NCBI GenBank assembly: GCA_007116765.1 | Contig: SKHV01000348.1 | Location: forward strand, 1 to 6,309 | Reading direction: 5' to 3' | DNA: 6,309 nt | From: Prolixibacteraceae bacterium | GTDB lineage: Bacteria > Bacteroidota > Bacteroidia > Bacteroidales > Prolixibacteraceae | Shown here: in pieces, positions 4,735 through 6,309 of the stretch | How the letters are laid out: each line of letters begins with the position of its first letter | Position numbering within the stretch: position 1 is the stretch's first letter | The notes under the pieces: model-generated | Told to the model about the DNA's origin: nothing | Database searches by the model: none | Seen by the model: the letters and a program-made list of their open reading frames with translations, nothing else | Made by a program: the position numbers and the translations under genes

Positions 4735-6309
4735 TTATTCGTAATTAGCATGCTCGCTGTTTTTGAAACCGGCCCTTACCCCAATGGCTGTTATCTCATC
4801 TCCGCCATTTATTTCAACTGGTTCACTATATAAAAACCAATGCTCTGGCGTGTTTCCCTTTCCGTTTACCTGATAGGCGATGGATGCCCCCGGGGTAGCT
4901 GATTTTATGGATAGTTTGCCGTCGATTACATTGAAAGAAGGTTTTTCAACTATTTGCTGTTTATTATTGGGGAAGAACATTTCGCGGGTTTCAAGTTCCG
5001 GAATGTGCCACAATTCGTTAAATTCTGCATCCCATTTCTCAAATGCATTACGCAAACGTGTTATATGCTCCCCGTATTCTGGCTTGTCAATTAAGTTGTT
5101 TATTTCATGCGGGTCGTTCAGCACATCATAGAATTCTTCTTTGCCCCGAATATTTTCAAAGTAAATTCGTTGTGTTTCGTTCAGTTCATCGTTTTCGTAC
5201 AGCTCTATCATTCTTCGCATCATGGGCATTTGCATGCGGTAGTTTACAGGCATAAATTCCACCTGATCGGGATAGTAGTTTCTGATGTACCTGTAGCGCT
5301 CATCTCTTACATAGCCTTGTTTGTCAATTTGTTCGTCCATGCGGTTTCTGCCGCCAAACACATATTCGCGGGCTTCTTCGGAATATTCACCCAGGAAAGC
5401 TTTGCCGTGCATGTATTCGGGAGGTTCAATGCCGGCGAGCGATAAAATGGTAGCCGGAATATCGATAAATGAAGCCATCCTGTCCTCGGTTTCACCTTTT
5501 CTGTAGGCGTTGGGATACCAAACGATAAACGGCACAAGTGTTCCACTTTCCTTGATGCTGCGTTTTTGTCGGGGAAGCGGGCCGCCATGGTCGGAATAGA
5601 AAATAATAATGGTGCTGTCCAGTAAGCCTGCTTCTTCCACCTCCCTGATTAAGCGTTCGGCTTGTCTGTCCATTTCGTGAATGTTGCTGTACATCACTGC
5701 AATATCGTGGCGAATTATCGAGTCGTCGGGGAAATAGGGTGGAACCGGAACGTCTGCCGGATCAACAGTGAGGGGCAAATGACCGCGTGCCCAAACTTGC
5801 GATTCGTGCGATACAAATAAATTGAAAATGGAGAAGAATGGTTTGTCCTTCGGTTTGTTTTTCCAATGTGCCTGGTTTCCATCTTCGTCCCATGCAGTTA
5901 AGGGCGAAGCAAACTGATAATCGGTTTTGCTGTTGTTGGTACAATAATAGCCTTCTTCCCTCAGAAACTCGGTATAGCATTTTACACCTGTGGGCAAAAC
6001 TACTTCGTATACCTCTATGCCCTCCGGAACCCATTTGTAATCTGTGCCATCCGGACTGTAGTTTCGCATGTGGTTGGCGCCAATGGCCGTTGGGTACATG
6101 CCTGTAATGAGCGATGCGCGGCTTGGGGCACACACGCCAACGTGAGCATGCATGTTGGTAAACCTTATGCCCTCGGCAGCAAGTTGGTCGAGGCGGGGTG
6201 TTTGTGCCACGGGGTCGCCATAGCAGCCCAAAAAGGGGCTAATATCCTCGCACGAAATTACCAGTATATTGGGACGAAAAGGCAGATCGGGTGTTTTGTC
6301 GCCAGCTTG
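4735..6309 (-). CDS. Cys-type S1 sulfatase, heparan N-sulfatase-like, with C-terminal beta domain (5' end outside window)
   Basis: This is a formylglycine-dependent sulfatase acting on a sulfated glycan, probably exported. 524 residues are visible, because the frame stays open to the window edge past the TTG at 6231. The added residues include RPNILVISCEDISPFLGCYG, the usual first strand of a sulfatase, so only the start and presumably the signal peptide are missing. Visible motifs are E21-D22 (metal site, Glu in place of the first Asp), C60-A-P-S-R64 followed by ASLITGMYP, SKTDYQF near 127-133, SHES (H168), YSDHG with D240-H241, and PRQKR (K249). TGMYPTAIGANHMR and the YSDHG-to-PRxKR spacing are typical of proteins annotated as heparan N-sulfatase, although the substrate is unproven. 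Residues about 456-524 form an extra beta-rich segment (PGASIAYQVNG, LYSEPVEINGGDEITAIGV) like chitobiase/hexosaminidase C-terminal domains. It is co-transcribed with the sulfatase 12 nt downstream. Confidence 0.9.
   Translation of the reverse strand, partial: QAGDKTPDLPFRPNILVISCEDISPFLGCYGDPVAQTPRLDQLAAEGIRFTNMHAHVGVCAPSRASLITGMYPTAIGANHMRNYSPDGTDYKWVPEGIEVYEVVLPTGVKCYTEFLREEGYYCTNNSKTDYQFASPLTAWDEDGNQAHWKNKPKDKPFFSIFNLFVSHESQVWARGHLPLTVDPADVPVPPYFPDDSIIRHDIAVMYSNIHEMDRQAERLIREVEEAGLLDSTIIIFYSDHGGPLPRQKRSIKESGTLVPFIVWYPNAYRKGETEDRMASFIDIPATILSLAGIEPPEYMHGKAFLGEYSEEAREYVFGGRNRMDEQIDKQGYVRDERYRYIRNYYPDQVEFMPVNYRMQMPMMRRMIELYENDELNETQRIYFENIRGKEEFYDVLNDPHEINNLIDKPEYGEHITRLRNAFEKWDAEFNELWHIPELETREMFFPNNKQQIVEKPSFNVIDGKLSIKSATPGASIAYQVNGKGNTPEHWFLYSEPVEINGGDEITAIGVRAGFKNSEHANYE

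Noticed and set aside
5307..5588. Short open frames overlapping the sulfatases on both strands (also 5107-5445 and 5762-6133)
   Set aside because: They are shadows of the Cys-type sulfatase frame, whose catalytic motifs are intact; none shows a domain.

Overview
The window looks like a piece of a Bacteroidota chromosome. The evidence is gene starts preceded by A-rich leaders rather than strong Shine-Dalgarno sites, TAnnTTTG promoter-like motifs, and a pair of secreted S1 sulfatases, one of them Ser-type. A marine or gut Marinilabiliales-like member is plausible, but this is inferred from protein style and not proven. No rRNA, tRNA, CRISPR array or transposase is visible.

The left half (1-3015, + strand) is a copper-handling region. 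It holds the C-terminal part of a CopA-type Cu(I) P1B-ATPase (1-899, cut by the window edge just after the DKTGT phosphorylation motif), then an AAA_14/DUF4143 ATPase (1279-2391), then a 76-residue CopZ-like HMA protein (2785-3015). The ATPase sits between the pump and the chaperone-like gene and is visibly more A+T-rich than copA. The HMA gene has its own candidate promoter, with a palindrome inside it and a second related palindrome downstream.

All three intergenic regions that follow these genes share one architecture. A degenerate tandem repeat of short units starts within about 10 nt of the stop codon, and a conserved core containing AAGCTGCGTAG and TATGGGTAGC follows in the same orientation. 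Two cores are about 81-83 bp long and bracket the ATPase gene. The third is short and diverged, and lies where the HMA gene and the sulfatase operon converge.

The right half (3142-6309, - strand) is a two-gene sulfatase operon. A Cys-type sulfatase of the heparan N-sulfatase-like style (5' end outside the window) has a C-terminal beta-rich appendage. Twelve nt later comes a Ser-type sulfatase resembling iduronate-2-sulfatases. Both have the sulfatase active-site signature and probably act outside the cytoplasm on a sulfated polysaccharide. The operon promoter and any SusC/SusD or glycosidase partners would lie beyond 6309. The copper and sulfatase modules have no evident functional link.

The most distinctive material is not a new protein system. 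It is the 3'-end repeat element, the placement of the ATPase between two copies of it, and the palindromes around the HMA-gene promoter.
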